From: Pseudomonadota bacterium
GTDB taxonomy: Bacteria; Pseudomonadota; Alphaproteobacteria; Rhizobiales; Methyloligellaceae
Assembly: GCA_022567275.1 (NCBI GenBank)
Contig: JADFHH010000123.1
Span: 1 to 5,892 of the forward strand
Reading direction: 5' to 3'
Length of the DNA: 5,892 bases
The translations under genes and the position numbers were made by a program. Positions 4,815-5,892 of the stretch are shown piece by piece; position 1 is the stretch's first letter, and the number at the start of each line of letters is the position of its first letter. The notes beneath the pieces were generated by a model. That model was not told the DNA's origin and searched no databases. It was given only the letters and a program-made list of their open reading frames with translations.

Positions 4815-5892
4815 ATGTTAGGGAATGGTAAGCGCGAGATGATTTCCCAATCCAGGCAAGCTCGCCCAGGGCCGGGTTTCGCCGTGCGCTTGTCCCTGTT
4901 TTATGGCGCGATCTTCCTGCTCATTGGCTTTCATCTGCCCTATTTTCCGGTCTGGCTGGCCTGGCGCGGGCTTTCGCCGGGAGAAATTGCCATTGTCCTG
5001 TCGGCGCCGCTGGCCGTCCGGATCGTCATCACGCCGGTTATCTCGTTCGCCGCCGACCGGGCCGGGGACCGGCGGCGGGTGCTGATTTTGCTTGCCTGGG
5101 GCGCATTGGCCGTCCTGTCTCTGTTCACGCTCGCCAGCGGTTTTTTCGCCATTCTCGCCATCGCCATTCTCGCCGCACTGTTCTGGACCAGCGTCATGCC
5201 GGTCACCGAGGCGATTGCCATGGATGGCGTGCGCCGGTCGGGCCATGACTATGGCCGGATGCGGCTGTGGGGATCGCTGAGCTTCATCGCCGCCAGTTTC
5301 GCCGGTGGTATCTCTCTTCAGAGTTTTGGCGCGTCAGCCGTGCTCTGGCTGATGATCGCGGCGGCGGGCTGTGTTGTCGTTGCGGCATATTTATTGCCCA
5401 GGCCGGTTGGAAAGGGACGCCTCAGGGAAGCGACTTCAGCGCCGAAAATCCGTGTGAAGGACGCCGTTGCTCTGGTGCGCCAGCCGCTGTTTCTGGTGTT
5501 TCTCGCGGCGGCCAGCCTGGTGCAGGCCTCGCATGGCGTCTATTACGCATTCGGCACCATACATTGGCAGTCCCTGAACATTTCACCGGGCATCATCGGT
5601 CTGCTGTGGGCGGTTGGCGTGATCGCCGAGATACTTCTTTTCATGTTTTCGCGCCGCGCCGTGGCCGCGATCGGCACGGTCAACCTGATAGTCCTGGCCG
5701 CGCTCGCCGGCATTTTACGCTGGACCATTACCGCCTTCTCGCCGCCGCTCTGGGTGCTTTTCCCTATCCAGGTGCTGCACGCGCTGACCTTTGGCGCTGC
5801 GCATCTGGGCGCGGTTCATTTTATCTCTGAAGCCATCCCGGAAAAATATTCGGCAACGGCGCAGGGGCTTTACGCCGCCTGTGCGGCGGGCA
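4815..5892 (+). CDS. Major facilitator superfamily transporter (HcaT/MFS_1-like), C-terminus beyond the window
   Basis: The frame is open for 359 codons to the right edge; MFS proteins of this kind are about 380-420 residues, so only the last one or two helices are missing. Hydrophobic segments alternate with short basic loops from about residue 25 (LSLFYGAIFLLIGFHLPYF) onward. The loop after helix 2 has DRAGDRRRVL (81-90), the MFS motif A region. YGRMRLWGSLSFI (146-158), Glu132 in MPVTEAIAMD and the later ALTFGAAHLGAVHFI and ATAQGLYAA are typical of the 3-phenylpropionate/nucleoside-symporter-like branch. These move small solutes across the inner membrane by proton coupling; the substrate cannot be told from sequence. 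The start is uncertain: ATG 4815 and the in-frame ATG 4839 (MISQSRQ) both have weak ribosome sites. Codon use and GC match the flanking cellular genes. No stop or frameshift is seen. Confidence 0.87.
   Translation, partial: MLGNGKREMISQSRQARPGPGFAVRLSLFYGAIFLLIGFHLPYFPVWLAWRGLSPGEIAIVLSAPLAVRIVITPVISFAADRAGDRRRVLILLAWGALAVLSLFTLASGFFAILAIAILAALFWTSVMPVTEAIAMDGVRRSGHDYGRMRLWGSLSFIAASFAGGISLQSFGASAVLWLMIAAAGCVVVAAYLLPRPVGKGRLREATSAPKIRVKDAVALVRQPLFLVFLAAASLVQASHGVYYAFGTIHWQSLNISPGIIGLLWAVGVIAEILLFMFSRRAVAAIGTVNLIVLAALAGILRWTITAFSPPLWVLFPIQVLHALTFGAAHLGAVHFISEAIPEKYSATAQGLYAACAAG

Noticed and set aside
5267..5830. 187-codon plus-strand frame
   Set aside because: Shifted reading of the transporter gene; the transporter frame is continuous and hydrophobic through the same bases.
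1..5892. A new defence or other undescribed multigene system
   Set aside because: All intact genes belong to known families with unrelated roles, and the island remnant has no cargo left.

Overview
The window is a high-GC bacterial segment whose protein styles point to an alphaproteobacterium, possibly near the Rhodospirillales. The clues are a TPR protein opening with MNRAERRRQ, a short periplasmic D,D-carboxypeptidase carrying KTGFVCASGFN, and a CheZ-type phosphatase whose N-terminal part contains GRWFLAEYTRQNR. The taxon is inferred from family resemblance only.

Layout from left to right. (1) Bases 1-702, minus strand: N-terminal 234 residues of a tetratricopeptide-repeat protein, encoded by tandem 102-bp units and running off the left edge. 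(2) 813-1757, minus: a complete D-alanyl-D-alanine carboxypeptidase with all three penicillin-binding-protein motifs and a strongly basic tail. (3) 1796-1850, minus: the 3' end of a tRNA-Leu gene (anticodon CAA), broken exactly in the anticodon loop. This is the typical scar of tyrosine-integrase insertion into a tRNA. (4) 1851-2601: remnant of an integrative element, with AT-rich attachment/leader DNA and a P4-type integrase gene that carries a frameshift and stop and lacks its whole catalytic domain. (5) 2602-3864: a complete IS630-family insertion sequence with 20/22-matching terminal inverted repeats and flanking TA in a CTAG context. Its transposase reading frame is broken at three homopolymers and carries a 24-bp in-frame insertion containing a palindrome. 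(6) 3864-4727, minus: cheZ, whose TAG stop codon is built on the IS/target junction. (7) 4815 to the right edge, plus: the first 359 residues of a major facilitator superfamily transporter of the HcaT/MFS_1-like type, divergent from cheZ.

The cellular genes (TPR protein, carboxypeptidase, CheZ, transporter) look like unrelated housekeeping functions and do not form one pathway. The interesting part is the middle. An element entered a tRNA-Leu gene, then lost its cargo, the integrase catalytic domain and any second attachment site, so that the integrase remnant abuts the 3' end of cheZ. An IS630-type element then sits exactly at that seam and is itself decaying. I see no new defence, secretion or biosynthetic system; what is visible is the wreckage of a mobile island.
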